The notes beneath the pieces are model-generated. The model was not told the origin of the DNA. It saw nothing but the letters and a program-made list of their open reading frames with translations, and made no database searches. DNA of 64,000 nucleotides from positions 1-64,000 of the forward strand of contig JANYHK010000106.1 in NCBI GenBank assembly GCA_025359105.1, written 5' to 3'. Positions within the stretch are counted from its first letter, which is position 1, and the number at the start of each line of letters is the position of its first letter. The translations under genes and the position numbers were made by a program. This DNA is from Myxococcales bacterium (GTDB lineage Bacteria > Myxococcota_A > Polyangia > Polyangiales > Polyangiaceae). Positions 56,438 to 64,000 of this stretch are shown piece by piece.

Positions 56438-58129
56438 CTACTTCGCGCGGCGGCGCGAGCTGAAGCTCAAGACGAACGCGCTCGGGTGCGCCGTCTTGCC
56501 CCACGCGGTCGACATGAGGATGGGACGCACGCAGGAGTCGAACGAGCGGCTGTAGGAGTCGGTCGGATGGCCCACGCTCCTGGCGACGCCGGCCGCGTCG
56601 ACGGTCACGGTGAAGCTGCTCGCGAGGGTGAGCACCTCGCTGCCCTGGTTGAAGTCGCTGCTCGGCGTGCCCTGGGCGCACGTGTCGATGCGGGGCATCA
56701 GCGCGTCGACGACGAAGTAGATGTGCTCGATGTGGTACGCGGCGCCCGCCGACACGCTCACGTTCGTCCGCCCGAACGACGGCGCGGACGCGCGACTCCC
56801 CGCGTCCTCTACCGGCACGGGCGGCGGCGGTGGCGGTCCACCATGCGGCACGCCGCCGCTCGCTGCAGCGGAAGACGGCGGCGTCGCCGGGAGCGGATCG
56901 GTCGACGGTCTCGACGCAGCGGCGGTCGCCGACGCGTCCGTGTCCGCCACCGCGGCGTCCGCGTCGCGCGACAGCGTGGTGGGCCTGCTGGCGGGCACGC
57001 CGCGTCGCGCAAGCGCCCCAGCGACGAGCGCGGACACGAGGACGAGCCCGCCGAAGACGAGCACGACGATGAGCAAGGCGCGCGAGCTCCCACCCGAGCG
57101 CTCCGCCGCTTGCCCCCCCTGCAAAACAGCGGGCCGCAAAGGGAGAGGCTGCAGTGGCGGCGCGGTGGGCGCTTGGTGCGGCGGGGGCGCCGAACGCATC
57201 GGGGCGACCATCGGCGCCCCCATCGAGGCGACCATCGGCGTGGTGACCATCGGCGCGGCGGACGTCGTTGGCGCGGTGACCGCCCCGCTCCACGGAGCGA
57301 GCGCGGCCAGCATCTCCTCCGCAGACCCGAACCGCGCGTCCGGTGACTTCGCCATGGCCCGCTCGACGAGCTGCGCGAGGCCCGGCGGCACGTCGGGCCG
57401 CAGCTGGAGGATGGGCGTCGGCAGCTTCTCGTCGATCGCGAAGACGAGCTCCGGCAAGCTCGACGCGTGGAACGGCATCCGTCCTGTAAGTGCATTATAC
57501 ATGCAAATGCCGACCCCGTAGAGGTCGGTACGCGGATCGACGGGGCGTCCGCGGATCTGCTCGGGCGACATGAACGCCGGCGAGCCCACCATCGCCCCCG
57601 TCGCCGTCAGCTGGGCGGCGTGGGGATCCCCCGCCTGCTTCACCACGCCGAAGTCGAGCAGCTTGACGAGATCCGCCGCCGCCGACGTGCTCGTCAGAAA
57701 GACGTTGTCCGGCTTCACGTCGCGATGCACGAGGCCCGCCCGATGCGCAGCCCCGAGCGCCGACAGGACCTGCGCGGCGATGGGAACGACCCGCGCCACC
57801 GCGAGCGCTCCGCCGCGCGAAATCACCTGCTGCAGAGACGCGCCCTGCAGCAGCTCCATCACGAGGAACGGCGGCGGACCGAGCTCGAAATCCGTCACCG
57901 CGACGATGTTCGGGTGCCCCAGCGCCGCCGCCGCCTGGGCCTCGCGCCGAAAGCGCGCCACGGCGTCGCCCATCATGGCGAGCTCGTCGTAGACGACCTT
58001 CACGGCAACCCGCCGCCCGAGCCCCTCCTGCACCGCCTCGTACACGGCGCCCATCCCGCCTGCCCCGAGTAGTCGAACCACCCGGTAACGCCCCCCGAGG
58101 AGCACGCCGGTAAGGTCGCGAGGTGTCAC
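56438..58129 (-). CDS. Ser/Thr protein kinase with TM segment and C-terminal domain
   Basis: 563 aa from the GTG at 58129. Kinase domain (about 12-275): GAGGMGAVYEAV, VAVKVV, LVHRDVKPDNVFL, LDFGVVK, FMSPEQIRGRP. A Met/Pro/Ala-rich linker precedes one TM helix (about 358-380, LLIVVLVFGGLVLVSALVAG). A Pro/Asp/Ser-rich spacer leads to a C-terminal domain (NVSVSAGAAYHIEHIYFVVD; FDSCVRPILMSTAWGK) that resembles the AgmX/TonB-like C-terminal modules of myxobacterial kinases, with two Cys. The frame is open to 58510 but that stretch is debris of another gene. Confidence 0.88.
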   Translation of the reverse strand: MTPRDLTGVLLGGRYRVVRLLGAGGMGAVYEAVQEGLGRRVAVKVVYDELAMMGDAVARFRREAQAAAALGHPNIVAVTDFELGPPPFLVMELLQGASLQQVISRGGALAVARVVPIAAQVLSALGAAHRAGLVHRDVKPDNVFLTSTSAAADLVKLLDFGVVKQAGDPHAAQLTATGAMVGSPAFMSPEQIRGRPVDPRTDLYGVGICMYNALTGRMPFHASSLPELVFAIDEKLPTPILQLRPDVPPGLAQLVERAMAKSPDARFGSAEEMLAALAPWSGAVTAPTTSAAPMVTTPMVASMGAPMVAPMRSAPPPHQAPTAPPLQPLPLRPAVLQGGQAAERSGGSSRALLIVVLVFGGLVLVSALVAGALARRGVPASRPTTLSRDADAAVADTDASATAAASRPSTDPLPATPPSSAAASGGVPHGGPPPPPPVPVEDAGSRASAPSFGRTNVSVSAGAAYHIEHIYFVVDALMPRIDTCAQGTPSSDFNQGSEVLTLASSFTVTVDAAGVARSVGHPTDSYSRSFDSCVRPILMSTAWGKTAHPSAFVLSFSSRRRAK

Positions 58130-58239
58130 CTCTCGGACAGTAGAGCGAACGCCGTTTGACCGGGAAGCCCAAACGGCGGCCGCTGCCCACCCTGAAGCCG
58201 CCGGAAGCTCAATTGCCAACGGTGCGCGAGCGCCGCTGG

Positions 58240-58450
58240 GCCACGGACCGTAGGGCCCGGACGTCGGCGGGTTGAAGTGGCACTTGCCCTTGTCCACGAC
58301 CGTGACGAAGGCGGTGCCGTTGATGTGTTGATGTAGCCGGTGATGGTGACGGGATTGGTCCCTGAGACCGTGCCGCTGAGCACGTCGCCGTCTGACCTCC
58401 ACGCGGTGACGGCGCAGCGACGCGGGGAGCCGCCGGCGATCCGCTGTGGG
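58240..58450 (-). pseudogene. remnant of an unidentified gene with an 8-bp duplication
   Basis: Minus-strand coding debris upstream of the kinase. One frame reads AVTAWRSDGDVLSGTVSG then TNPVTITGYIN; the frame shifts and continues INGTAFVTVVDKGKCHF, then NPPTSGPYGPWPSG. The break coincides with a perfect 8-bp tandem duplication (GTTGATGT twice, 58319-58334). Removing one copy restores a single frame. Neither start nor end is clear and the family is unknown. Confidence 0.6.
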
Positions 58451-58476
58451 GGCCAAGACGCACGCACGCACGCACG

Positions 58477-58722
58477 GTCGATCATGGCCAGGAAGGCTGG
58501 GATCCGACACCTTGGCTCCCCCTATGGGCGAGCACGGGAGTCCCCGCCAGCGGGACGAACCCCAGTATCGAGGCTCTTGGGCAGGGCCGGCTGGTGGCGT
58601 CGGTGCGAGGGAGTGACTGCGCCACGTACCAGATGATGTGGACCCAGAAGCTGGGCTTCAGCGCCTGGAGCTGGATTGGCGGCTGTGCAACGGACGGACC
58701 GGACCTGAGCTCGAAGTGGTGA
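58477..58722 (+). pseudogene. 5'-truncated fragment of an unidentified exported-type protein
   Basis: Open frame without a plausible start, ending at TGA 58720-58722. It reads protein-like segments DHGQEGWDPTPWLPLWAS, then TGVPASGTNPSIEALGQG, RLVASVRGSDCATYQMMW, and TQKLGFSAWSWIGGCATDGP before the stop. Trp/Gly/Ser content and paired Cys suggest a secreted beta-rich domain. It starts next to a (CGCA)4 microrepeat (58459-58476) that abuts the minus-strand remnant, so this looks like a deletion or rearrangement junction. Confidence 0.55.
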
Positions 58723-58727
58723 GCGCC

Positions 58728-58940
58728 ATGGCACTACGATTCCGAATCAGACACGCCTTGTGGGCCTTGGCGCTTGCCGGTTGCACGGGCGGAGCGTTGA
58801 GTCAGGGATCCGGTGATGCGGGGACGGGGGTGGATGCGCGCGCCGACGGCTCGGCAGGCGAAGCCGGAGGGGATGGGAGCTACCCTGCAGGCCGACTCAG
58901 CTGCAGTTTCTCCGGCGGTGACCCGGGCTGCTCCGGCTGA
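58728..58940 (+). CDS. short putative lipoprotein
   Basis: 70 aa. Basic N-terminus, hydrophobic core and lipobox LALAGC (Cys 19), then a Gly/Asp/Ala-rich linker ending after a small Cys-containing tail (SCSFSGGDPGCSG). It could be a genuine small lipoprotein or the signal/linker part of a longer gene that has lost its body, since it lies in a decayed region. Confidence 0.45.
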   Translation: MALRFRIRHALWALALAGCTGGALSQGSGDAGTGVDARADGSAGEAGGDGSYPAGRLSCSFSGGDPGCSG

Positions 58941-59078
58941 AGCGGGGGCTATCGACGCATCGGACTCAGGCGCTGAGTGAGCTCCTCTAGCGCCTCTTTC
59001 GCGACGCGCCGTTTGACCTCGCGTCCTTTGGCTACCGGTGCGCGCGCGCCGGCGAAGCGAAAGTGATACAGATTCGTA

Positions 59079-61577
59079 GTGCGCCTCGCGGACACGATCG
59101 GACGCTGGTTCGGCAGGGTCGAGGTCGTCATCGCCGGCGCGGAAGCCGCCCTCCGCGAAGGTGAGCAGGCTCTGGCGGCTGGAGACGCGATGCGAGCCCG
59201 CACGGCCGCACGGGAGGTGCTCGCCCGCGTCCCGCACTCGCCGCTCGGCCTCGCGCTCCTCGCCGACGCCTGCGAGCTCGGAGGCCTCGACGCGGAGCTG
59301 CAGCTCACGCTCGAGGAGCTCTCCGAGCGCGCCGGCCAGCGCGCAGACGTCTGGGTCCGGCTCGGGCGCGCGCGCGATCAAACGCGCGCGCCGCGTGAGG
59401 AGGTCCGTGACGCGTACGTCCGCGCGCTCGCCGTCGCCGAGCCCGGTAGCGGTGAGCGCCGCGAAGCGCTCCTCGCGCTCGCCGACCTGGACCTCGCGCA
59501 GGGCAACGGCGCGCGCGCCGAGCTTTGGCTCGATCGCGCCGCTTCGAACGCCGCGCCCGAGGTCATGCTTCGCCGCGCCGAAGCGCGCCTCGCGCAGAGC
59601 GACGTCGAGGGCGCGCGCAAGTGGCTGACGGGCCTCGCCAGCGACGCGACCGACGGCCGGGCCGCGCTCGCCCGCGGACGCGCCTTCGCGATGGCCGCGA
59701 GCGCCGAGGCGTTTCCGTCGCTCCTGCGCGCGTACATGCTCGACACTCCCGGCGCGAGCGAGGCCCTGTCGTCCACGCTCGCGTGGGTCACGACCGACGA
59801 GGCGACACGGGCGCGCGTACGCGCGGTGGTCGACGCCAAGGGCGAGGCTCCCCTCGCCCGCTTCCGCGCCGCGTTCGCCCGCGCCGACGGTCGCCGCGAC
59901 GAGGCCCGCGCCGCGCTCCTCGACGCCGTTCGGGCGGGAGACGCCACCGCCGCGCGCCCCCTCCTCGACGCGGCGCTCCAGGATCGCGACACCGACGCCC
60001 TCCGCGGCGCGCTGGAAGCCCTGGACGCGAGCGGCGCCGGCGAAGAGCCGATCGCCGCGGACGCCCGCCGCCTCCTCGAAACGGAGTCGCCCGAGCGCAC
60101 GCTCGACGCGCTCGGCGCCGTCACGACCGAGCGGGTCCTGCCGTGGGCGACCGAGCGCGCGCTCGCGACGGCCCGCGCGTGGGCCCCGGCAGGCGCGCCC
60201 GCAGCCTGGCCCGCGCTCCTCGGGCGCCTCGATTCCCACGCGCGCGCGCTGCACGATCTCGGGGCGCTGGGCGACGTCGCACAGCTCGCCATCGAGCGCG
60301 CGCGCCCGGTCCGCGTCGCCATCGTCGGCGAGTTCAACGCCGGCAAGAGCACCTTCATCAACGCCCTCATCGGCGCCGACGTCGCCCCCACCGGCGTCCT
60401 GCCGACGACCGCGACGCTGCACCACCTCCGCTACGCCCCCGATCCCATCGCGCGTGTGCTCTTCACGCCGCCCCACGAGCCGCCCGAGCGCATCGTTCGC
60501 GTCGAGGATCTCCGCGCGACGTTGAAGAGCGCGGAGAACGATCCGGTCCGCCGCGTCGAGATCCTCCTTCCCATCGCCTCGCTCACGCGCGTCGAGATCC
60601 TCGACACGCCCGGCTTCAACGCGCCCGACAAGCGCCACGCGGAGGTCGCCCGGGAGGCGTTCGAGGAAGCCGACGCCGCCATCTGGCTCCTCGACGCCGC
60701 GCAGCCGTTGAAGCAGACCGAGCGCGCGGTCCTCGAGGAGGCCAAGGCGGCGCGCTTACCGGTGCAGATGCTCGTGAACAAGGCGGATCGGCTCTCGCCC
60801 GACGATCTCGCCAAGGTGATGGCGCAGCTCGGCGCGGCGCTCGAAGAGGTCGGCCTCACGTCGTACACGCCGCCGATCGCGCTGTCGGCGCGCCTCGCCC
60901 TAAAGGGGCGCCTCGGTGACGCAGCGGCCCTGGCGGCGAGCGGCTGGAGCCACGTGCAGGCCCTCCTCGACGAGGAGCTCGTCGCCCGCAGCGCCGAGGT
61001 CAAAGAGCGCGCGCTCCGCCGCCGCGCCGCGCGCGTCGTGGCCAAGCTCGGGGCGAGCGCCGCGCGCGCGATGGAGGCCGAGCAAGCGGAGCGCGAACGG
61101 GAGGAGGCCCGCATCGTCCACCTCCGCGAGGCCGCCGTGCGCGTCGATCGCGACGCCGAATCGCTCGGCAAGCGCGTCGTGAGCGCGCTCGAGCCGGCCA
61201 TGGCAGCGTGGCAGCGCGATCTGCGCGTCGTCACCGCCGGTCGCGACGCCGCCGGGGCCGCGCAGGATCCGAGCCTGGGGCAGTACCGCACCGATCGCGC
61301 CCTCGCGCACCTGGCCGGCCCGCTCGAGGCCGAGCTCGGCCTGCTCACGCCCGACACGAGCGCGCGACGGCTCCCCATCCGGGCGATCGCCCGCGCCAGC
61401 GTGCGCACGTTCGCGGGGTCCTCCGCCGGTTTCGACGCGCCCCTCGCCCCCCTGGCGAGCTCCGCCCTGGCCACTCTGGGCGAGGTCCTGAGCCGCGCCG
61501 CGGTCCCCGTCGCGAGCTCCGCCGCGGCGACCGGCCTCGTGCGTGAGCTCCGCGCGCTCTCCGAAGCCCTTGCGTGA
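59079..61577 (+). CDS. TPR-dynamin-like GTPase fusion
   Basis: 832 aa. The N-terminal half (about 1-400) is a TPR-like helical solenoid (EGEQALAAGDAMRARTAAREVLARVP; ADVWVRLGRARDQ). The C-terminal half is a dynamin-family GTPase: P-loop GEFNAGKST (about 416), switch Thr in PTTATLHHL, DTPGFNAPDKRH (G3) and NKADRL (G4), followed by long helices (AARVVAKLGASAARAMEAEQAE) of stalk type and a hydrophobic small-residue C-terminus. It is probably a membrane-remodelling or membrane-associated GTPase. The GTG at 59079 is the first usable start. It lies 31 bp upstream of lptA. Confidence 0.88.
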   Translation: MRLADTIGRWFGRVEVVIAGAEAALREGEQALAAGDAMRARTAAREVLARVPHSPLGLALLADACELGGLDAELQLTLEELSERAGQRADVWVRLGRARDQTRAPREEVRDAYVRALAVAEPGSGERREALLALADLDLAQGNGARAELWLDRAASNAAPEVMLRRAEARLAQSDVEGARKWLTGLASDATDGRAALARGRAFAMAASAEAFPSLLRAYMLDTPGASEALSSTLAWVTTDEATRARVRAVVDAKGEAPLARFRAAFARADGRRDEARAALLDAVRAGDATAARPLLDAALQDRDTDALRGALEALDASGAGEEPIAADARRLLETESPERTLDALGAVTTERVLPWATERALATARAWAPAGAPAAWPALLGRLDSHARALHDLGALGDVAQLAIERARPVRVAIVGEFNAGKSTFINALIGADVAPTGVLPTTATLHHLRYAPDPIARVLFTPPHEPPERIVRVEDLRATLKSAENDPVRRVEILLPIASLTRVEILDTPGFNAPDKRHAEVAREAFEEADAAIWLLDAAQPLKQTERAVLEEAKAARLPVQMLVNKADRLSPDDLAKVMAQLGAALEEVGLTSYTPPIALSARLALKGRLGDAAALAASGWSHVQALLDEELVARSAEVKERALRRRAARVVAKLGASAARAMEAEQAEREREEARIVHLREAAVRVDRDAESLGKRVVSALEPAMAAWQRDLRVVTAGRDAAGAAQDPSLGQYRTDRALAHLAGPLEAELGLLTPDTSARRLPIRAIARASVRTFAGSSAGFDAPLAPLASSALATLGEVLSRAAVPVASSAAATGLVRELRALSEALA

Positions 61578-61608
61578 GCCGCGATTTCCAGGCACCACAG
61601 TCAGACGC

Positions 61609-62091
61609 ATGCGCCTCCGCCACCTCGTCGTCGCCGCCCTCGCCGTGGGCCTCGGCACGTCCGCGCGACCTCGACCTGCGGTAGCCGATCCCCTCCTCGA
61701 GGTCGGCGGCGACAAGATGAACGTCGAAGCCGAGCGCCTCGACGTCGACGTGAACGCCGGTGAGGCCGTCCTGACCGGCAAGGTCATCCTCTCGAAGGGC
61801 GACCTGAAGGTCAGCTGCCCCCGCATCGATCTCAAGTTCAACACCTCCCCCCACATCACCTGGGCGAAGGGCTCGGGCGGCGTCCAGGCCGACGTCCGCG
61901 GCGTTCACGCCGAGGCGCCCGAGGTCGAGCTCGACCTCGTCAAGCAGTCGCTCGAGCTCCGCGGCGGCGTCCGCTTCACGCGCGGTCAAGGCTGGCTGCA
62001 GGCCGAGAAGGCGACGATCGACATCGCCACGGCGAAGGTGTCGCTGACGCAGGTGAAGGGCTCGCTCCCGGTGCCGCCGCGCGGCCCGTGA
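61609..62091 (+). CDS. lptA: LptA-like (OstA) periplasmic LPS-transport protein
   Basis: 160 aa with a signal peptide (LRHLVVAALAVGLGTSARP, cleavage near VAD). A single OstA/LptA beta-jellyroll follows (VNAGEAVLTGKVILSKGDLKVSCPRIDLKF; LELRGGVRFTRGQGWLQAEKATIDI). It bridges LPS from the inner to the outer membrane in known systems. The stop overlaps the lptB start (GTGA). ATG 61609 begins the signal peptide. An lptC is not apparent in the window. Confidence 0.88.
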   Translation: MRLRHLVVAALAVGLGTSARPRPAVADPLLEVGGDKMNVEAERLDVDVNAGEAVLTGKVILSKGDLKVSCPRIDLKFNTSPHITWAKGSGGVQADVRGVHAEAPEVELDLVKQSLELRGGVRFTRGQGWLQAEKATIDIATAKVSLTQVKGSLPVPPRGP

Positions 62092-62843
62092 CCGCTGCGG
62101 CCGTGGCCTTGCGCGTCGACGCGCTCCGCGTCGTGCGCGGAGGCAAGGCGATCGTCCGCTCCGTCTCGCTCGAAGCCGCCGCCGGCGAGGTGCTCGGCCT
62201 CCTCGGTCCGTCGGGCGCCGGCAAGTCCACCCTCTTTCGCGCCATCGCCGGCGAGCTGCCGACGGAGAAGGGACACGTGCACCTCGGCGGCGACGACGTC
62301 ACCTCCTGGCCGCTCTGGCGACGCGCGCGCCTGGGCCTCGGCTACGTCCCGCAGACGCCGAGCGTCCTCTGGGATCTCACCGTTCGCGGGAATCTGGAGG
62401 CGTTCTACCGCATCGTCCACGAGCGCGCCCCGACGTCGCGCGAGGTGAGCCTCGCCGCAGGGCGCGTCAACCTCGGCGACCGCCTCGACGTCGCCGCCGG
62501 GGAGCTGTCCGCAGGCGAGCGGCGCCGCCTCGAGCTCGCGCGCGCCATCACGCGGACGCCCAAGGTGCTCATCTGCGACGAGCCCTTCGCCGGCGTCGAT
62601 CCGCAGGGCGCCGCCCACCTGGGCGAGCTCCTCCGCGGCCTCGGCGAGAGCGGCGTCGCCGTCATCCTCGCCGACCACCACGTCGCCGAAGCGCTGCACA
62701 TCTGCACCCGCGCGACGCTGCTCCTGGACGGGGAGATCGCCGCCAGCGACGAGCCCGAGGCCTTCCGCGACCACCCGCTCGTCCGCGGCCGCTACCTCGG
62801 CAGCTGGCAGCGCTCGCTGCCCCCGCCGCCGCCCGTCAAGTAG
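62088..62843 (+). CDS. lptB: LPS export ABC transporter ATP-binding protein LptB
   Basis: 251-aa cytoplasmic ATPase driving LPS extraction with LptFG. Walker A GPSGAGKST, LGLGYVPQTPSVLWDLTV (Q-loop and the LptB-type region), signature LSAGERRRLELARAI, Walker B VLICDEPFAGVDP and H-loop ILADHHVAEAL. GTG 62088 overlaps the lptA stop. The C-terminus has a short Pro run. Position between lptA and rpoN is the conserved arrangement. Confidence 0.94.
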   Translation: MTAAAVALRVDALRVVRGGKAIVRSVSLEAAAGEVLGLLGPSGAGKSTLFRAIAGELPTEKGHVHLGGDDVTSWPLWRRARLGLGYVPQTPSVLWDLTVRGNLEAFYRIVHERAPTSREVSLAAGRVNLGDRLDVAAGELSAGERRRLELARAITRTPKVLICDEPFAGVDPQGAAHLGELLRGLGESGVAVILADHHVAEALHICTRATLLLDGEIAASDEPEAFRDHPLVRGRYLGSWQRSLPPPPPVK

Positions 62844-62916
62844 CGCGACAGTGGCCAGCCCGGAGCGCCGCACGTGGCAAATGCCCGCAAGAGAGGCGGG
62901 ATCGCACCGGCGCCGC

Positions 62917-62933
62917 CTGGCACGAAAGTCGCT
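62917..62933 (+). promoter_or_regulatory. -24/-12 (sigma-54-type) promoter candidate for rpoN
   Basis: CTGGCACGAAAGTCGCT: TGGCAC at 62918-62923 with GG-N10-GC spacing to GC 62931-62932, differing from YTGGCACGNNNNTTGCW at one base of the -12 element (TCGC for TTGC). It is 84 bp before the rpoN ATG in the 173-bp lptB-rpoN gap. Confidence 0.5.
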
Positions 62934-63016
62934 GTGCGCGTTGCGTCCTGGGTGTTACCTTCGAGGGAAGAAGCGGATCTCGCAGTGGCCCGGGGGGATC
63001 GCGGAGCTCGGTTCTG

Positions 63017-64000
63017 ATGGAAATCAAACAGCAACTAAAGCTCAGTCAGCAGCTGGTCATGACCCCGCAGCTGCAGCAGGCGATCCGCCTCCTGCAGCTT
63101 TCGCGCCTGGAGCTGATCGACGAGATCCGCAAGGAGCTCGACGCCAACCCGGTCCTGGCGGACGACGAGATCGATCCCCGCGCCCGCGGCCAGAAGACCG
63201 AGACCGGCGCCGCTCCGAACGAGCAGATCGACCCGGGCGTGGCCGCCAGCGCAGGCGACGAGCGGATCGAGCGCCTCGAAGACCGCATGCGCGCGGCCGA
63301 TCCGAACGCCGGCCACCCCGACGAAAAGCGCACGCAAGAGATCGACTGGGAGCAGTTCCTCGAGAACCGCACCCTGCAGCAGCCGCTGCCCGCCAGTCGC
63401 GGCGGCTTCGAGGAGCTCCCGCCGATCGAGGCGAGCCTCACCAAGCAGCAGAGCCTCGTCGACCACCTCAAGTGGCAGCTCCAGCTCTCCGACTTCACCG
63501 ACGACGAGCGTCGCTTCGCCGAGCTCGTCCTCGGCAACCTCGATGACAACGGCTTCCTCGACCTCAAGGGCACCGAGCGCGAGGACGGGACGCGCACGCC
63601 TGATCTGACGATCGAAGAGCTCGCCGAGGCGTCCGAGCTGAACCCCGAGGACGCGCCTGAGGTCCTGCGCATCATGCAGGAGTGGGATCCCGTGGGCGTC
63701 TGCTCGCGCGACCTCAAGGAGTGCCTCCTCGTGCAGGCCGAGGTCTTCGGCTACGAGGACCTCGAGGTCACGATCATCGACAAGCACCTCCACAACCTGG
63801 AAAAGCACAACTACCAGGCGATCGCGCGCGACCTGAAGGTGCCCGTCGAGGAGGTGTACGAGGCGGTCAAGGAGATCCAGAAGCTCGAGAGCCGCCCGGC
63901 CCGCAACTTCACGGAGACGGACGAGAAAAGCATCGCGATCACCCCCGACGTCTACGTCATCAAGGACGGCGGCAAGTTCGTCGTCTCCGACAACGATCGC
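63017..64000 (+). CDS. rpoN: RNA polymerase sigma-54 factor, partial
   Basis: 328 residues before the window ends. Region I is the Gln/Leu-rich MEIKQQLKLSQQLVMTPQLQQAIRLLQLSRLEL. An acidic linker follows, then the core-binding region (NLDDNGFLDL; LRIMQEWDPVGVCSRDLKECLL; LHNLEKHNYQAIARDLKVP; IQKLESRPARNF). The HTH and RpoN box lie beyond the end. ATG 63017 gives the canonical N-terminus. It follows lptB, and a sigma-54-like promoter upstream suggests autoregulation. Confidence 0.96.
   Translation, partial: MEIKQQLKLSQQLVMTPQLQQAIRLLQLSRLELIDEIRKELDANPVLADDEIDPRARGQKTETGAAPNEQIDPGVAASAGDERIERLEDRMRAADPNAGHPDEKRTQEIDWEQFLENRTLQQPLPASRGGFEELPPIEASLTKQQSLVDHLKWQLQLSDFTDDERRFAELVLGNLDDNGFLDLKGTEREDGTRTPDLTIEELAEASELNPEDAPEVLRIMQEWDPVGVCSRDLKECLLVQAEVFGYEDLEVTIIDKHLHNLEKHNYQAIARDLKVPVEEVYEAVKEIQKLESRPARNFTETDEKSIAITPDVYVIKDGGKFVVSDNDR

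Larger units (their letters stand above)
58130..58727. other. gene-debris region upstream of the third Ser/Thr kinase
   Basis: About 600 bp with no intact gene: about 110 bp of possible kinase promoter, then the minus-strand remnant, the (CGCA)4 tract and the plus-strand fragment. Confidence 0.6.

Noticed and set aside
58459-58476. CRISPR-like or phase-variation repeat
   Set aside because: Only four CGCA units with no gene controlled by them; treated as a microsatellite at a junction.
58130-58510. N-terminal extension of the third Ser/Thr kinase
   Set aside because: The extra residues are His/Arg-rich or belong to another broken gene; the kinase fold starts right after the GTG at 58129.

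Overview
The window is GC-rich bacterial DNA with densely packed genes, strong G/C preference at third codon positions and frequent ATGA/GTGA/TTGA start-stop overlaps. Its content points to a large-genome myxobacterium (Myxococcota, probably order Polyangiales; inference). It has three eukaryote-like Ser/Thr kinases, a PP2C phosphatase, many secreted lipoproteins with low-complexity linkers, a dual-receiver response regulator, a beta-propeller lipoprotein with Cys-rich modules, and an SOS mutasome. No rRNA, tRNA, CRISPR array, prophage or insertion sequence was recognised.

Layout. 1-2.3 kb: end of a BMP-type (nucleoside-like) ABC transporter (permease, ATPase). 2.4-9 kb: beta-propeller lipoprotein, Ser/Thr kinase with a membrane partner, a large membrane protein resembling a degenerate spermidine synthase, and a small conserved protein. 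9-16.5 kb: ddl, PP2C phosphatase, a lone type III secretion export-gate gene (sctV), a membrane TPR protein, AI-2E-type permease plus HIT protein, and a CBS protein. 16.6-24.1 kb: a same-strand block pheA - lipoprotein - membrane protein - aroA - cmk - lipoprotein - rpsA, resembling the proteobacterial mixed-function aromatic/cmk/rpsA supraoperon with two related lipoproteins added. 24.1-31.5 kb: hipBA toxin-antitoxin with a palindromic operator, ackA-xfp (phosphoketolase route to acetate and ATP), and the divergent argO/argP pair. 31.5-39.2 kb: GST, lipoprotein, FmdB-type zinc ribbon, smc with an unusual repeat-rich upstream region, and a GAF-GGDEF diguanylate cyclase.

39.2-45.8 kb is a translesion mutasome: dnaE2 and imuAB. 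Both transcription units carry almost identical LexA-type palindromes directly against their start codons. A sulfurtransferase gene sits between them, and imuB and imuA carry in-frame palindromic insertions. 45.8-55.1 kb: lipoprotein, S9 peptidase, an archaeal-type XPB helicase/Bax1 nuclease pair, an M48-like metallopeptidase lipoprotein, and a sensor Ser/Thr kinase divergent from the dual-receiver protein. 55.2-59 kb holds gene decay: a frameshifted NFACT/RqcH-like gene, a third Ser/Thr kinase, and two fragments of unidentified genes. 59.1-64 kb: a TPR-dynamin-like GTPase, then the conserved lptA-lptB-rpoN cluster, with a -24/-12 promoter-like sequence in front of rpoN (which runs off the window).
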